This document shows, one piece after another, positions 55,829 to 64,000 of a stretch of DNA of 64,000 nucleotides; within the stretch, counting starts at the first letter, position 1; every line of letters begins with the position of its first letter. A program made the translations under genes and the position numbers. The notes beneath the pieces are model-generated. The model worked only from the letters and a program-made list of their open reading frames with translations. It did not search any database and was not told the DNA's origin. This DNA comes from Methylothermaceae bacteria B42 (lineage in GTDB: Bacteria > Pseudomonadota > Gammaproteobacteria > Methylococcales > Methylothermaceae), in contig LSNW01000023.1 in assembly GCA_001566965.1 (NCBI GenBank), positions 1-64,000 of the forward strand, read 5' to 3'.

Positions 55829-56107
55829 ATGGAAAAAGTAACCTTACCAGTCACCGGCATGAAGTGTGATGCCTGTGAAAATCTGATTCATGATGCTGTG
55901 ATGGAGAAAGAAGGCGTGGTTTCCGTCAAGGCCGATCATCAAGCCAAGACCGTAGAAATTGAATACGATGAAACCAAGGCTAATCTGGATGAGCTGAAGC
56001 AGACGATTGTCGATCAAGGATTTAAAGTGGTTGGCTTCGGCGAAGAATCTTTCGTTGACAAGCTGAAAGCATTTTTCCAAACCTTGCTGCAGTTTTTCAA
56101 AAGCTAA
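55829..56107 (+). CDS. small heavy-metal-associated (HMA) domain protein, CopZ-like
   Basis: A 92-residue protein with one HMA domain (residues 1-68) carrying the metal site GMKCDAC, and a short amphipathic tail (SFVDKLKAFFQTLLQFFKS) that may touch the membrane. HMA proteins of this size are cytoplasmic copper chaperones. The ATG has GAGGAG upstream. It precedes the HMA/SafE/cupredoxin fusion and CopA, so a copper role is likely. The C-terminal helix is unusual for a plain CopZ. Confidence 0.82.
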   Translation: MEKVTLPVTGMKCDACENLIHDAVMEKEGVVSVKADHQAKTVEIEYDETKANLDELKQTIVDQGFKVVGFGEESFVDKLKAFFQTLLQFFKS

Positions 56108-56395
56108 GTGAAAGGTCATTGGCGCTGCATGAGCCAAATCAAGCTAAAATGTGCGTTCCGAGAAATACTCCAGTTGTTGCGTAGGTCGGTGATTGCCCTT
56201 TTCTAGCCGGCTTTGGGGGGCTCTGAATAAATCAGAGTCTCCTTAGTTTTCGCCCAACAAAAAACCTTGAACCCTGTGCGACAATATGCCGCACAGGGTT
56301 TAAAGTAGTAAGAATTATAATGGTTTAAAGTTGTTAGGACTTTTTTCTTCCGGAAAAGGTCGAAATATAACGATAAAGTTTTAAGCGAAGTGCCT
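56108..56395. other. intergenic region with two hairpins
   Basis: About 290 bp without a gene. CTCTGA-ATAAA-TCAGAG lies near 56221-56237. A strong 11-bp stem AACCCTGTGCG/CGCACAGGGTT is at 56270-56300; on the minus strand it is followed by a T-rich stretch. The second may act as a terminator for the small HMA gene, though no T-run follows on the plus strand. No copper-responsive operator was recognised. Confidence 0.5.
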
Positions 56396-57838
56396 ATGGT
56401 TATGCGTCAAGTAACATTTCGCGCCAAGGGTATGCATTGCACCAGTTGCGAAAAAGTCATCGAACTGGCGTTGAGCAAACTGCCTGGCGTGGAAAAAGTG
56501 AGGTCTAATTATGCCTCCGAAGTGGTTAAAGTCAGCTTTGATCCTTCTAAAATCCCGCTTTCCCAGATTTTCGATACAGTTGAAGCGAAGGGCTACCATT
56601 GCTCTTTGATTGATGCCGCGGCCCAGCGCAAGCAAGCGTTCAACCGCGTTTTAGGGGCGGTTTTAGGGGTCATTGGCATCTTATTGATCCTCTACGGCGG
56701 TTCCCGCTTTATTCACCGTTTTGATTTGCCTGAAATTAACCTCCAGCTCAGCTACGGATTGCTGTTTCTTGTCGGGTTGCTGACCGGATTCCATTGCGTT
56801 GGCATGTGCGGCGGCTTTGTCGTCAGCTATACTGCCAAGGGCGCCCAATTGGGGCAAAAGACCTATTGGCTGCATTTCCAGTATGGCCTGGGAAAAGTCT
56901 TGTCTTATACCTTAATCGGGGCGGGATTTGGGCTTTTGGGAGCGGTTATCAGTTTTACTCCGGTAATTCGGGGAATTGCCGCCATTCTTGCAGGGGGCTT
57001 CCTGATTCTGTACGGTTTTAACATGCTCCACGTGTTTTCGTCCGTCCGCATTGGCTTTACCATGCCCCGGTTCCTGGCGCGTTTCGTTCGCGAAGAAACC
57101 AATAAAACCACTCATCCCTTCGTGATTGGTTTGTTGAATGGGTTGATGATTGCTTGTGGACCGCTGCAGGCCATGTATGTCATGGCGGCGGGGACAGGCA
57201 GTGCGCTGGAAGGCGCGAAATTGCTATTTATTTTCGGACTGGGCACCTTGCCATTGATGTTTGGCTTTGGCTTTCTGACAAGCCTGATTTCACACCGCAT
57301 GACCCATAAGATTCTTAACGCCTCTGGCATCCTGGTGATCAGCTTGGGATTGATTATGCTCAACCGGGGGCTGGCCATGACTGGCACCGGTTATGATTTC
57401 CATACCTTGATGCAGCGGAAAGTGTTATCCCAGCGCCAAGTTCAACCGGCCCAGCCTTCTAGAAAAGAGGATTTTCAGACCATCCACATGAAAGTCAAGG
57501 CCAGCGGCTACGAACCCAACCGGTTTGTCCTCAAAAAAGGCGTACCGGTAAAATGGGAAATCGAAGGCAAAGAGCTTACTGGCTGTAACCGCGTGATTCT
57601 GGTCCCTGATTTGGGATTGGAAATTGAACTCAAACCCGGCAAGCAAATCATCGAATTTACCCCGGAAAAGCCGGGAACGATTGCCTGGAGTTGTTGGATG
57701 GGAATGCTCCACGGCACTTTTGTTGTGACTGACAATGGCAACGCGAAAACCGCCGAAAACGTTATCCAACCCTGGATACGGCGTGGGCGGGTGCGAAGTT
57801 CCGCCGAGACGTTGAAACGCTGTAAGCAATGCCAGTAA
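56396..57838 (+). CDS. HMA-DsbD/SafE membrane-cupredoxin fusion protein (copper handling)
   Basis: About 480 residues with three parts. An N-terminal HMA domain (residues 1-70) has metal site GMHCTSC. A polytopic membrane domain (about 80-335) is of the DsbD_2/SafE type with signature GFHCVGMCGGF. A C-terminal cupredoxin-like domain (about 365-460) has a Cys in TGCNRV and CWMGMLHG, candidate copper ligands. Related proteins without the extra domains accompany cbb3-oxidase biogenesis genes. The fusion suggests transfer of copper from cytoplasm to an extracytoplasmic acceptor or the reverse; this is inference. The start is uncertain (GTG at 56390, ATG at 56396 or 56402). Confidence 0.82.
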   Translation: MVMRQVTFRAKGMHCTSCEKVIELALSKLPGVEKVRSNYASEVVKVSFDPSKIPLSQIFDTVEAKGYHCSLIDAAAQRKQAFNRVLGAVLGVIGILLILYGGSRFIHRFDLPEINLQLSYGLLFLVGLLTGFHCVGMCGGFVVSYTAKGAQLGQKTYWLHFQYGLGKVLSYTLIGAGFGLLGAVISFTPVIRGIAAILAGGFLILYGFNMLHVFSSVRIGFTMPRFLARFVREETNKTTHPFVIGLLNGLMIACGPLQAMYVMAAGTGSALEGAKLLFIFGLGTLPLMFGFGFLTSLISHRMTHKILNASGILVISLGLIMLNRGLAMTGTGYDFHTLMQRKVLSQRQVQPAQPSRKEDFQTIHMKVKASGYEPNRFVLKKGVPVKWEIEGKELTGCNRVILVPDLGLEIELKPGKQIIEFTPEKPGTIAWSCWMGMLHGTFVVTDNGNAKTAENVIQPWIRRGRVRSSAETLKRCKQCQ

Positions 57839-57849
57839 AGGCGGGTATC

Positions 57850-57997
57850 TTACCACCTGTTAATTAGCTTTGCCGGGGGCGGGGAAGGGTCTGCCGGACC
57901 GAGATTCGTCCGTAAATTTAGGCCCGGAGCGGCCATCCATGGCCGCTGACAGCCCCTTCCCCGCCCTCTCCGCCTGAACTGACAGGTGAGAAGGGTG
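57850..57997 (-). repeat. dispersed palindromic element, copy 5 (longer variant)
   Basis: Read on the minus strand, a core with AGCGGCC-ATGGAT-GGCCGCT and AATTTACGGACG resembles the other four copies. The hairpin's outer pair is changed G-C to A-T on both sides, again a compensated change. The arms are longer (about 40 nt) and interrupted: GGCGGGGAAGGG pairs with CCCTTCCCCGCC, and CACCTGT pairs with ACAGGTG at the outer end. It lies between the copper fusion gene and copA. Confidence 0.7.
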
Positions 57998-58123
57998 GAT
58001 AGTGTTTCGTTTGATTTACGTTGCTGTTTGCGTGAGAATTGATGAATTAAATCCCCAAGGAGCAAAACGCTTTTGGGAATACGTCAAGAAAATAACGACT
58101 ACAGAAATATAGAGGGCGAGAGT

Positions 58124-60379
58124 ATGGTGGCAGCAGTCGATCAAGAAACCCACCGGGAAGAAGAACACGCCATTCGCCTGTCGATTATCGGCATGCGTTG
58201 CGCCGGTTGCGTGAAGACCGTGGAAAATGCGCTTAAAGGGGTGTCCGGGGTCAAGGCAGTCAATGTCAATTTTGCCGATCACTCGGCAGTCGTGGAAGGC
58301 GAAGCTGACCCTGAAGTTTTGCGCGCCGCCTTGCAAGAGGTGGGGTATGACGCCGCCGTGATGGAGAGCTTTGAGGATCTGGAAGCGCAGGAAGAAATGG
58401 AAGAGGAACGCTACCGTTCCTTGCTGCGCAAATCCGCGGTTGCGGCCGCCTGGGGCGTGCCTTTGATGATCGGCGGCTGGCTTGATTGGTGGCCGGCCAT
58501 CGGCACCCCGGCGGGGACGGATTTCTGGGCCATTGTGTCTTTAATTACCTTTGGCGTTATGTATTACTCCGGCGGGCATTTTTTCAGTGGCGCGGTGAAA
58601 AGCCTGCGCGGCGGTTCCGCCAACATGGATACCCTGATCGCCATGGGTACCGGTTCGGCCTGGCTCTATTCCACCATTGTGGTGGATTATGCCAATGTCT
58701 TGCCGCCGGAGGCGACCCACCCCTATTTTGAAGCAGCCGTCATTATCATTGCCTTTGTGACCTTGGGTGGGGCGCTGGAAACCCGCGCCCGGGGCAAGGC
58801 TTCATCAGCAATACGCAAATTGATCGGTCTGCAGCCCCGAACTGCCCGCGTGGTGCGTAATGGCAAGGAAATTGATGTTCCCATTGAGCAAGTCGGTGTC
58901 GATGAGATTCTTAGGGTACGGCCGGGAGAAAAGATTCCTGTGGACGGCGTCATCATTGAAGGCCATTCCAGCGTCGATGAATCCATGATTACCGGGGAAT
59001 CGATTCCCGTGGAAAAAACCATTGGCGATGAGGTGATTGGCGGCACCTTGAACCAGCGCGGCACTTTCTTGATGAAAGCTACCCGTATTGGTAAAGATAC
59101 GGTATTGGCCCATATCATCGATTCTGTCCGTCAGGCGCAAAGCAGCAAGCCTGAAATCGGCCGGATGGTGGACCAAATCGCCGCTGTTTTTGTACCCGTA
59201 GTGGTAGGAATCGCGGTGTTCACCTTTTTTGTGTGGTGGGCATTCGGCCCAGAGCCTTCGCTGGGATACGCTTTTGTCACTTCCATGACGGTGCTTGTTA
59301 TCGCCTGCCCCTGTGCCTTGGGATTGGCGACGCCTATTTCCATTATGGTAGCGGTTGGCCGGGCCGCGCAAAGCGGCATTTTGATCCGCAATGGCGATGC
59401 CTTCCAGACCGCCGGCCAAGTGACGACTATTGTGTTGGATAAAACCGGCACTGTCACCGAAGGCAAGCCTAAAGTGACTGCCGTCGACCCATCATCCGGC
59501 TGGACGGAAGACCTGGTCTTGCAATTGGCCGCCAGCGTCGAGGCCGGTTCCGAACATCCCCTCGCCGGGGCCATTGTTGCCGAGGCTGCGGAACGAGGTT
59601 ACGAACTGCGGCCTGTTGCGGGCTTTGAATCTGTCACCGGTAAGGGGGTGCGGGCCAAACTGGATGGTCAGCGGGTGTTGTTCGGGAACGCGGCATTGAT
59701 GGAATCTGAAGGCATCGATTGCAGCGATATCATCAAACTACTCGACCACTACGCCAATCAAGGCCAAACCCCGATGATTCTGGCGGTGGAAAAGAAAGTG
59801 GCCGGCATCATTGCTGTCGCCGATACCATCAAACCCGATTCCAAGGAAGCCATCCGTCAATTGAAGGCAATGGGTGTCAAAGTTTGGATGGTAACGGGAG
59901 ACAACGAGAAGACCGCCCGTGCCATCGCCAAGGAAGCCGGTATTGATGAAGTCCGCGCGCAAGTGCTGCCCGAGGATAAGGCCAAAGTCGTCAAGGAACT
60001 GCAAGCCAAAGGAGAAGTTGTGGCGATGGTGGGTGATGGCATTAACGATGCCCCGGCCCTGGCGCAAGCCAACGTCGGTTTTGCCATTGGCACGGGAACG
60101 GATATCGCCATTGAAAGCGGTGATATCGTCATTATGCAAGGTTCCTTGTTGAAGGTGCCGGAAACCATGAAGCTATCGCGGGCCACGGTGCGCAATATCA
60201 AGCAAAATCTGCTGGGCGCGTTTATTTACAACATTTCCGCCATACCGGTGGCTGCCGGGTTGCTATATCCCTTCTTCGGCATCCTGCTCAACCCGATGAT
60301 CGCCGGCGCGGCCATGGCCTTGTCGTCTGTCACCGTGGTAACCAACGCCAACCGCTTGCGGTATATCAAATTGGGCTAG
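58124..60379 (+). CDS. copA: copper-translocating P1B-type ATPase CopA
   Basis: A 751-residue heavy-metal ATPase. One N-terminal HMA domain (GMRCAGC) precedes eight membrane helices. P-type motifs are intact: TGES (actuator), [10 protein letters not shown] (membrane metal site CPC, typical of Cu(I)), DKTGTVTEG (phosphorylated Asp), SEHPLA (nucleotide-binding His), and [10 protein letters not shown]. Later membrane residues YN and MxxSS are those of Cu(I) pumps. The ATG at 58124 has GAGGG upstream; a frame open 51 nt further lacks support. It follows the other copper genes on the same strand. Confidence 0.95.
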   Translation: MVAAVDQETHREEEHAIRLSIIGMRCAGCVKTVENALKGVSGVKAVNVNFADHSAVVEGEADPEVLRAALQEVGYDAAVMESFEDLEAQEEMEEERYRSLLRKSAVAAAWGVPLMIGGWLDWWPAIGTPAGTDFWAIVSLITFGVMYYSGGHFFSGAVKSLRGGSANMDTLIAMGTGSAWLYSTIVVDYANVLPPEATHPYFEAAVIIIAFVTLGGALETRARGKASSAIRKLIGLQPRTARVVRNGKEIDVPIEQVGVDEILRVRPGEKIPVDGVIIEGHSSVDESMITGESIPVEKTIGDEVIGGTLNQRGTFLMKATRIGKDTVLAHIIDSVRQAQSSKPEIGRMVDQIAAVFVPVVVGIAVFTFFVWWAFGPEPSLGYAFVTSMTVLVIACPCALGLATPISIMVAVGRAAQSGILIRNGDAFQTAGQVTTIVLDKTGTVTEGKPKVTAVDPSSGWTEDLVLQLAASVEAGSEHPLAGAIVAEAAERGYELRPVAGFESVTGKGVRAKLDGQRVLFGNAALMESEGIDCSDIIKLLDHYANQGQTPMILAVEKKVAGIIAVADTIKPDSKEAIRQLKAMGVKVWMVTGDNEKTARAIAKEAGIDEVRAQVLPEDKAKVVKELQAKGEVVAMVGDGINDAPALAQANVGFAIGTGTDIAIESGDIVIMQGSLLKVPETMKLSRATVRNIKQNLLGAFIYNISAIPVAAGLLYPFFGILLNPMIAGAAMALSSVTVVTNANRLRYIKLG

Positions 60380-60396
60380 AAGAACTGATATGTTCA

Positions 60397-60430
60397 ATTA
60401 ATAAAGCCCGCAATTGCGGGCTTTATTAAT
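60397..60430. terminator. bidirectional rho-independent terminator
   Basis: A 34-nt perfect palindrome centred on AAGCCCGCAATTGCGGGCTT, with flanking A and T tracts on both sides. It lies between copA (plus) and the DUF502 gene (minus), which converge here, so it can stop transcription from both sides. Confidence 0.92.
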
Positions 60431-60450
60431 GAGAGCGGGTGGGATTCTAC

Positions 60451-61041
60451 CTACTTCCTTAACTGCTTGATTTCTTCCTTAGCAGGATAATCAGCGCCAA
60501 TACTGATAATAAAACTGGCGGCATCTTCAATACTCATGCTGGACTTGACCACTTTCGATTCGTGAACGAGCACCGTAAAACCTGAAGTGGGATTGGGAGA
60601 GGTGGGTACAAAAAGAATGTACATATCTTCGACTTTATTCGTAACGTAAGCTGGCACCCATACATCTTCTTTTGGATATTCCACATAGACAACCTCCCTT
60701 TTAACCAGCTCCTCCTCGCCGGCGAACATCAACACAATTTTCTTGGTGACCCGGTAAATCGTGTTCAAAAACGGGATTTTTTCAATGATGTAATCGAAAG
60801 CGGAAATGATGATGGATTGGCGGTATTTGGTAATGGAATAGCCAATGTAGGTCAAAAGCGCGATGGTCAGTAGCAGAATGGTGGTGGTAAATGAATAGCT
60901 GGCCGAATGCCCATACAAGCTGACAATAATGTCCGTCAGCAGATTCTTGGTAAACAGGACGATTTGTATGGTCAAGGCGAGCGGGATGACCGCCAAAACA
61001 CCGAGCAGGAAATATTTGAACAATTGTTTGATGTATTGCAT
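60451..61041 (-). CDS. DUF502 family membrane protein
   Basis: A 196-residue protein with two transmembrane segments near residues 10-32 and 52-70, and a conserved soluble part (KIPFLNTIYRVTKKIV, VVYVEYPKEDVW, LFVPTSPNPTSGFTVLV). This matches the DUF502 family found in bacteria and plants (relatives of plant LCV-like proteins), whose function is not established in bacteria. It is a single gene on the minus strand, converging with copA. Confidence 0.88.
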   Translation of the reverse strand: MQYIKQLFKYFLLGVLAVIPLALTIQIVLFTKNLLTDIIVSLYGHSASYSFTTTILLLTIALLTYIGYSITKYRQSIIISAFDYIIEKIPFLNTIYRVTKKIVLMFAGEEELVKREVVYVEYPKEDVWVPAYVTNKVEDMYILFVPTSPNPTSGFTVLVHESKVVKSSMSIEDAASFIISIGADYPAKEEIKQLRK

Positions 61042-61150
61042 TGGCTTCTCTTGGGTTTTTATGATTTGTAAGATTATTTTATAGGGTTGGGCTGGGGCAT
61101 GCCACGGTCCTGCTGGACAGTCCAGCGGGAATGGTATAGATTCTAATCCT

Positions 61151-61486
61151 ATGGCAAAGCGTTATCTCAAAATGAAACAAATCACCCTGTCCCTGATCTT
61201 GCTTTCAGTCAGCATGGTTTCCATCCCCGTCAATGCCCAGCAGGATCGTATCGATGCCTACGATGCGGCTTTTACCCTCCTGGATGTTTTGGTTTACCGG
61301 CCGGTGGGCATCGTCGCGACCATTGCGGGTACCGGACTATTTACCGCCATGATCCCCCTCACCGCCATCGCCCAGATCGCCCCACCCCACGATGCTTTTG
61401 CCAAGACGGCCAATATTTTGATCGACGGTCCCGCCAGATACACTTTCCGCCGCCCGGTGGGTGATAGCTCCTTGGCACGATATTAA
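61151..61486 (+). CDS. small exported protein of unknown function
   Basis: A 111-residue protein with a signal peptide (about residues 8-30, ending PVNAQ). The mature part is mostly hydrophobic: a central glycine-rich segment RPVGIVATIAGTGLFTAMIPL and a C-terminal DGPARYTFRRPVGDSS. I know the general pattern (RPxG...GPA.YTF.RP) from short exported proteins of unknown role in proteobacteria and cannot name a function. A start at 61172 (MKQITLSL) would give a more ordinary signal peptide. No ribosome-binding site is clear. Confidence 0.65.
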   Translation: MAKRYLKMKQITLSLILLSVSMVSIPVNAQQDRIDAYDAAFTLLDVLVYRPVGIVATIAGTGLFTAMIPLTAIAQIAPPHDAFAKTANILIDGPARYTFRRPVGDSSLARY

Positions 61487-61574
61487 ACTCTAATAAAGTT
61501 TTCATTCTTTTCTCCATTAAGCAGTACCTAACCCAAAAAACACCGTTAGAACCTTTTGTATATTTATCCTGGGC

Positions 61575-61665
61575 AAAAAAATCCCGCCCTGAAAAGGCGG
61601 GATAGAATGGGAGCTATACCCAATAAGGAGGGTAGTGTGTTCAGGAGGTCTGTCATGAACACTTG
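61575..61665 (-). ncRNA. predicted sigma-E-dependent small RNA with CCUCC loop
   Basis: About 90 nt on the minus strand. Stem GTGTTCA/TGAACAC (61637-61662) has a 12-nt loop ending in ACCTCC. Stem TACCC/GGGTA (61617-61634) has loop TCCTTATT. The terminator stem ATCCCGCC/GGCGGGAT (61581-61603) is followed by a run of T. The loops carry anti-Shine-Dalgarno sequence, as in the small RNA at 11776-11898. A 30-codon frame inside runs through the terminator and is not considered a gene. No known family is assigned. Confidence 0.6.
61581..61603 (-). terminator. rho-independent terminator (minus strand)
   Basis: An 8-bp stem ATCCCGCC/GGCGGGAT with a 7-nt loop. On the minus strand the stem runs into seven T residues (the A run at 61575-61581). 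It ends the predicted small RNA. Confidence 0.85.
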
Positions 61666-61670
61666 TTTCC

Positions 61671-61697
61671 TTAGACTGAGCACCGGGGAAAAGTTCC
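61671..61697 (-). promoter_or_regulatory. predicted sigma-E-type promoter of small RNA
   Basis: On the minus strand, GGAACTT (61691-61697) and TCTAA (61671-61675, within GTCTAA) are separated by 15 nt, a near-consensus sigma-E promoter. The predicted start is near 61665, just before the first stem-loop. Confidence 0.65.
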
Positions 61698-61808
61698 TGC
61701 AATTATTTCTAAAATGTGTATAAACTGCCCGGGATTCGACAGGCAAAGCGGCTGTAGTAATCTGTCCGTGTTAAACTGACTTTTTTGGTTGGTTATTTCT
61801 GATTTCTG

Positions 61809-64000
61809 ATGTTACACCTGCTACTGTCCATCTGCCTGATGACAATTCCGGCATTAGCAGTGGCGGAGGAGATGAAAATGCCTCAGCAAGTCTCTGTTTC
61901 TCCCCCGGAAGTGACTTATTCCAAGAAGCTGCAACAACAGTTGATTTCCGCCCTCAAGGCCAAGGGGCAGAACTACAAACCGCGCACCCGCCACCTGTAT
62001 CCTGACGGTTCCCCGAAATACATCAATCGCCTGATTCTCGAAGATTCTCCCTACTTGCTCCAACATGCCCACAATCCGGTGGATTGGCATCCCTGGGGCA
62101 AGGAAGCCTTCGACCAGGCCCTGCGGGAAAACAAGCCGGTATTCCTTTCTATCGGTTATGCCACCTGTCATTGGTGCCACGTGATGGAGGAGGAGAGTTT
62201 TGACAATCCCGATATTGCCGGGATTTTGAACAAATACTTTATTCCCATCAAAGTGGACCGGGAGCGCCGGCCGGATGTGGACGCCACTTATATGAATGCG
62301 GTGATGCTGGTGACCGGGCACGGTGGCTGGCCTTTGTCGGCGTTTTTGACCCCGGAAGGCAAATTGTTTTACGGCGCCACCTATTTCCCGCCCCAGCAGT
62401 TCAAACAGCTTGTATTACGCATAGCCGATGCCTGGCAAAAACAACGGGCCGAGATTGAAGCCCAGGCACAGGAAATCACTCAGGCGGTGGAGAAAATGAA
62501 CGCCGCGGGTCAAGAGGCGGGGGAAGTTGATGCCGAACTGGCCAGGCAGGCCATTCAGGAGATTCTTAGCCATTTTGATCCGGTGCACGGCGGTTTTGGC
62601 GATGCCCCCAAATTCCCCAATGAGCCCTGGCTGACGCTGTTGGCGGATGAAGCTTGGCGCAGCCGTGACCCGAAGGGGATGAAAGTCTTCACCCAGACCC
62701 TGGATGCCATGGCCCGGGGCGGGATTTATGACCAGATTGGCGGCGGCTTTCACCGTTATGCCACCGATGCCGCCTGGCTGGTGCCCCATTTCGAAAAAAT
62801 GCTCTACAACCAGGCCCAATTGGGCTTGCTTTATACCCAGGCCTATCTTGTGACCGGGAACCGTTTCTTTGAGCGGATTGCCCGGCAGACTTTCGATTAC
62901 GTATTGCGGGAAATGACCGCCCCCGAAGGCGGGTTTTATTCCGCCACCGATGCCGACAGTGAAGGGGAAGAGGGCAAGTTTTTCGTCTGGACTCCGGCGC
63001 AAATCAAGGCGGTTCTATCCCCCGGGGATGCTGCATTGGCCATCGAAATATACGGAGTGACCGAACGGGGAAATTTCGAAGGCAAGAACATTCTCCATCT
63101 GCCCCAGCCTCTCGAGGCTTTTGCCTGCAGCAAAGGGATGAAAGAAGCTGATCTTTTGGACAGGCTGGAAACCATCCGCCAGAAGCTCTATCAAGCCCGG
63201 GCCAAGCGGGTACCGCCGCTGCGCGACGACAAGATCGTCACCGCCTGGAATGGGATGATGATTGCTTCATTGGCCGATGCCGGGCGGTTATTATCCGAAC
63301 CCCGTTATTTGCAAGCGGCGCAAAAGGCGGCGGAATTTCTATGGCAACATCATCAGCGGGATGGCCGTCTCTTGCGCTCTTCTTTGGAGAGCCGGGCCAG
63401 CGGGGATGCCATGCAAGAGGATTATGCCTGGTTGGCATTGGGCTTTCTGACGCTATACGATGCCGATGCCGGTGACCTCTGGCTGCAGCGGGCGCAAACC
63501 CTGACCCGGACCCTGTTGACCGATTACTGGGATGAGAAAGCGGGCGCCTTTTATATGAATCGAACCAGCGCCGAGCCGTTGATGGTACGACCCATGGATA
63601 CTTATGATAACGCGGTTCCCTCGGGAAATGCCGTCGCTGCCCGGTTACTGGCTCGGTTGTTAAAACGTTCTCCCCAGCTTTTGTATGAAACCCGGTTTAA
63701 CCGCTTGCGGGCCGCATTGTCCGGGCAAATCCGGCGCAGCCCCGCGGGCATGGCAAATTTCCTGCTGGCGGTACGTGAGTATGAACTGGGAGAAACGGGG
63801 CCCTTGCAATATCTTGCCCAGGGGAATGCCAAAGCTGCCGTGAAATGGCAAAATGCGGCATTGACGGTAGAAATTACGCTCAAGCCTGGTTGGCATATCA
63901 ATGCCTATGAGGCGGCAGACAGCGATCTGATTCCCACGACTTTGAAGGTTGCTTCCCCCGGCGGCTGGCAGTTACATGATATTCATTTTCCGGCGCCACA
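61809..64000 (+). CDS. thioredoxin-domain protein, YyaL/DUF255 type (3' end outside window)
   Basis: An open frame from ATG at 61809 to the window edge (730 codons, no stop). A signal peptide (about residues 1-19) is followed by a Thioredoxin_7/DUF255 domain with [26 protein letters not shown] and [13 protein letters not shown], and then a long (alpha/alpha)6-barrel region ([30 protein letters not shown]). The last visible part ([16 protein letters not shown]) resembles the N-terminal domain of DsbD-type proteins. The CxxC motif suggests periplasmic thiol redox activity; the reaction is unknown for the family. Confidence 0.88.
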   Translation, partial: MLHLLLSICLMTIPALAVAEEMKMPQQVSVSPPEVTYSKKLQQQLISALKAKGQNYKPRTRHLYPDGSPKYINRLILEDSPYLLQHAHNPVDWHPWGKEAFDQALRENKPVFLSIGYATCHWCHVMEEESFDNPDIAGILNKYFIPIKVDRERRPDVDATYMNAVMLVTGHGGWPLSAFLTPEGKLFYGATYFPPQQFKQLVLRIADAWQKQRAEIEAQAQEITQAVEKMNAAGQEAGEVDAELARQAIQEILSHFDPVHGGFGDAPKFPNEPWLTLLADEAWRSRDPKGMKVFTQTLDAMARGGIYDQIGGGFHRYATDAAWLVPHFEKMLYNQAQLGLLYTQAYLVTGNRFFERIARQTFDYVLREMTAPEGGFYSATDADSEGEEGKFFVWTPAQIKAVLSPGDAALAIEIYGVTERGNFEGKNILHLPQPLEAFACSKGMKEADLLDRLETIRQKLYQARAKRVPPLRDDKIVTAWNGMMIASLADAGRLLSEPRYLQAAQKAAEFLWQHHQRDGRLLRSSLESRASGDAMQEDYAWLALGFLTLYDADAGDLWLQRAQTLTRTLLTDYWDEKAGAFYMNRTSAEPLMVRPMDTYDNAVPSGNAVAARLLARLLKRSPQLLYETRFNRLRAALSGQIRRSPAGMANFLLAVREYELGETGPLQYLAQGNAKAAVKWQNAALTVEITLKPGWHINAYEAADSDLIPTTLKVASPGGWQLHDIHFPAP

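Noticed and set aside
61564-61746. Short minus-strand frame ending at the terminator near 61580
   Set aside because: The frame runs through the terminator stem and T-run and starts upstream of the predicted transcript; the pattern fits a small RNA better.

Overview
This window is a chromosomal segment of a gammaproteobacterium with moderately high GC. The evidence is the gene order nadB / rpoE-rseA-rseB-degP-lepA-lepB-rnc-era-recO-pdxJ, the rpoZ-spoT-ridA-recG block, ubiC-ubiA, and an engB gene facing a small-RNA locus as in enterobacteria and pseudomonads. The many dispersed palindromes, the glycogen genes and the cytochrome c4/DsbA pair would fit an environmental lineage such as Methylococcales or Chromatiales. 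No gene here settles the order. No rRNA, tRNA, CRISPR array, phage or plasmid backbone was seen.

Layout. 1-5.2 kb: penicillin-acylase family hydrolase (minus), thioredoxin-like protein, pgk, a hairpin cluster and a DUF4258/DUF2283 pair. 5.3-11.6 kb: rpoZ, spoT, ridA, recG, ubiC, ubiA. 11.7-12.7 kb: a predicted C-rich-loop small RNA convergent with engB. 12.8-16.4 kb: cytochrome c4, dsbA, an EEP-fold protein and a diguanylate cyclase. 16.6-19.5 kb: phoBR and an OmpA-type lipoprotein (minus). 20.1-24.6 kb: the S-adenosylmethionine cycle (metK, ahcY, metF), then ycgL and rsmE. 24.6-27.9 kb: an exported tail-collar-like protein, an SPFH protein and an SLC13 permease. 27.9-34.5 kb: glycogen synthesis (glgA, glgB divergent from glgC-malQ). 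34.5-38 kb: a TPR protein and the three AmmeMemoRadiSam genes. 38.3-50.6 kb: nadB, the sigma-E envelope-stress operon and the lepA-to-pdxJ block. 50.6-55.8 kb: an unknown membrane protein, a second diguanylate cyclase, dusA and a PAS-PP2C phosphatase. 55.8-60.4 kb: a copper cluster. 60.4-64 kb: DUF502, a small exported protein, a second predicted small RNA and a truncated thioredoxin-domain (YyaL-type) gene.

The most interesting signals lie between genes. (1) Two intergenic transcripts, about 11777-11898 (plus) and 61575-61665 (minus), each have a sigma-E-type promoter (GAACTT or GGAACTT, 15-16 nt, TCTCA or TCTAA), stem-loops with C-rich anti-Shine-Dalgarno loops, and a strong terminator. The same window encodes the sigma-E operon, so they look like the small-RNA arm of an envelope-stress circuit. 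The first sits exactly where Spot 42/ErsA sit beside engB. (2) Five copies of a dispersed element of about 105 bp share a conserved core of about 53 nt with compensatory base changes. Each copy is enclosed by locus-specific 26-bp inverted arms, perfect in two copies, and the copies lie in both orientations relative to transcription. (3) Two further MITE-like families with terminal inverted repeats, and two clusters of consecutive hairpins, complete an unusually palindrome-rich set of intergenic regions.
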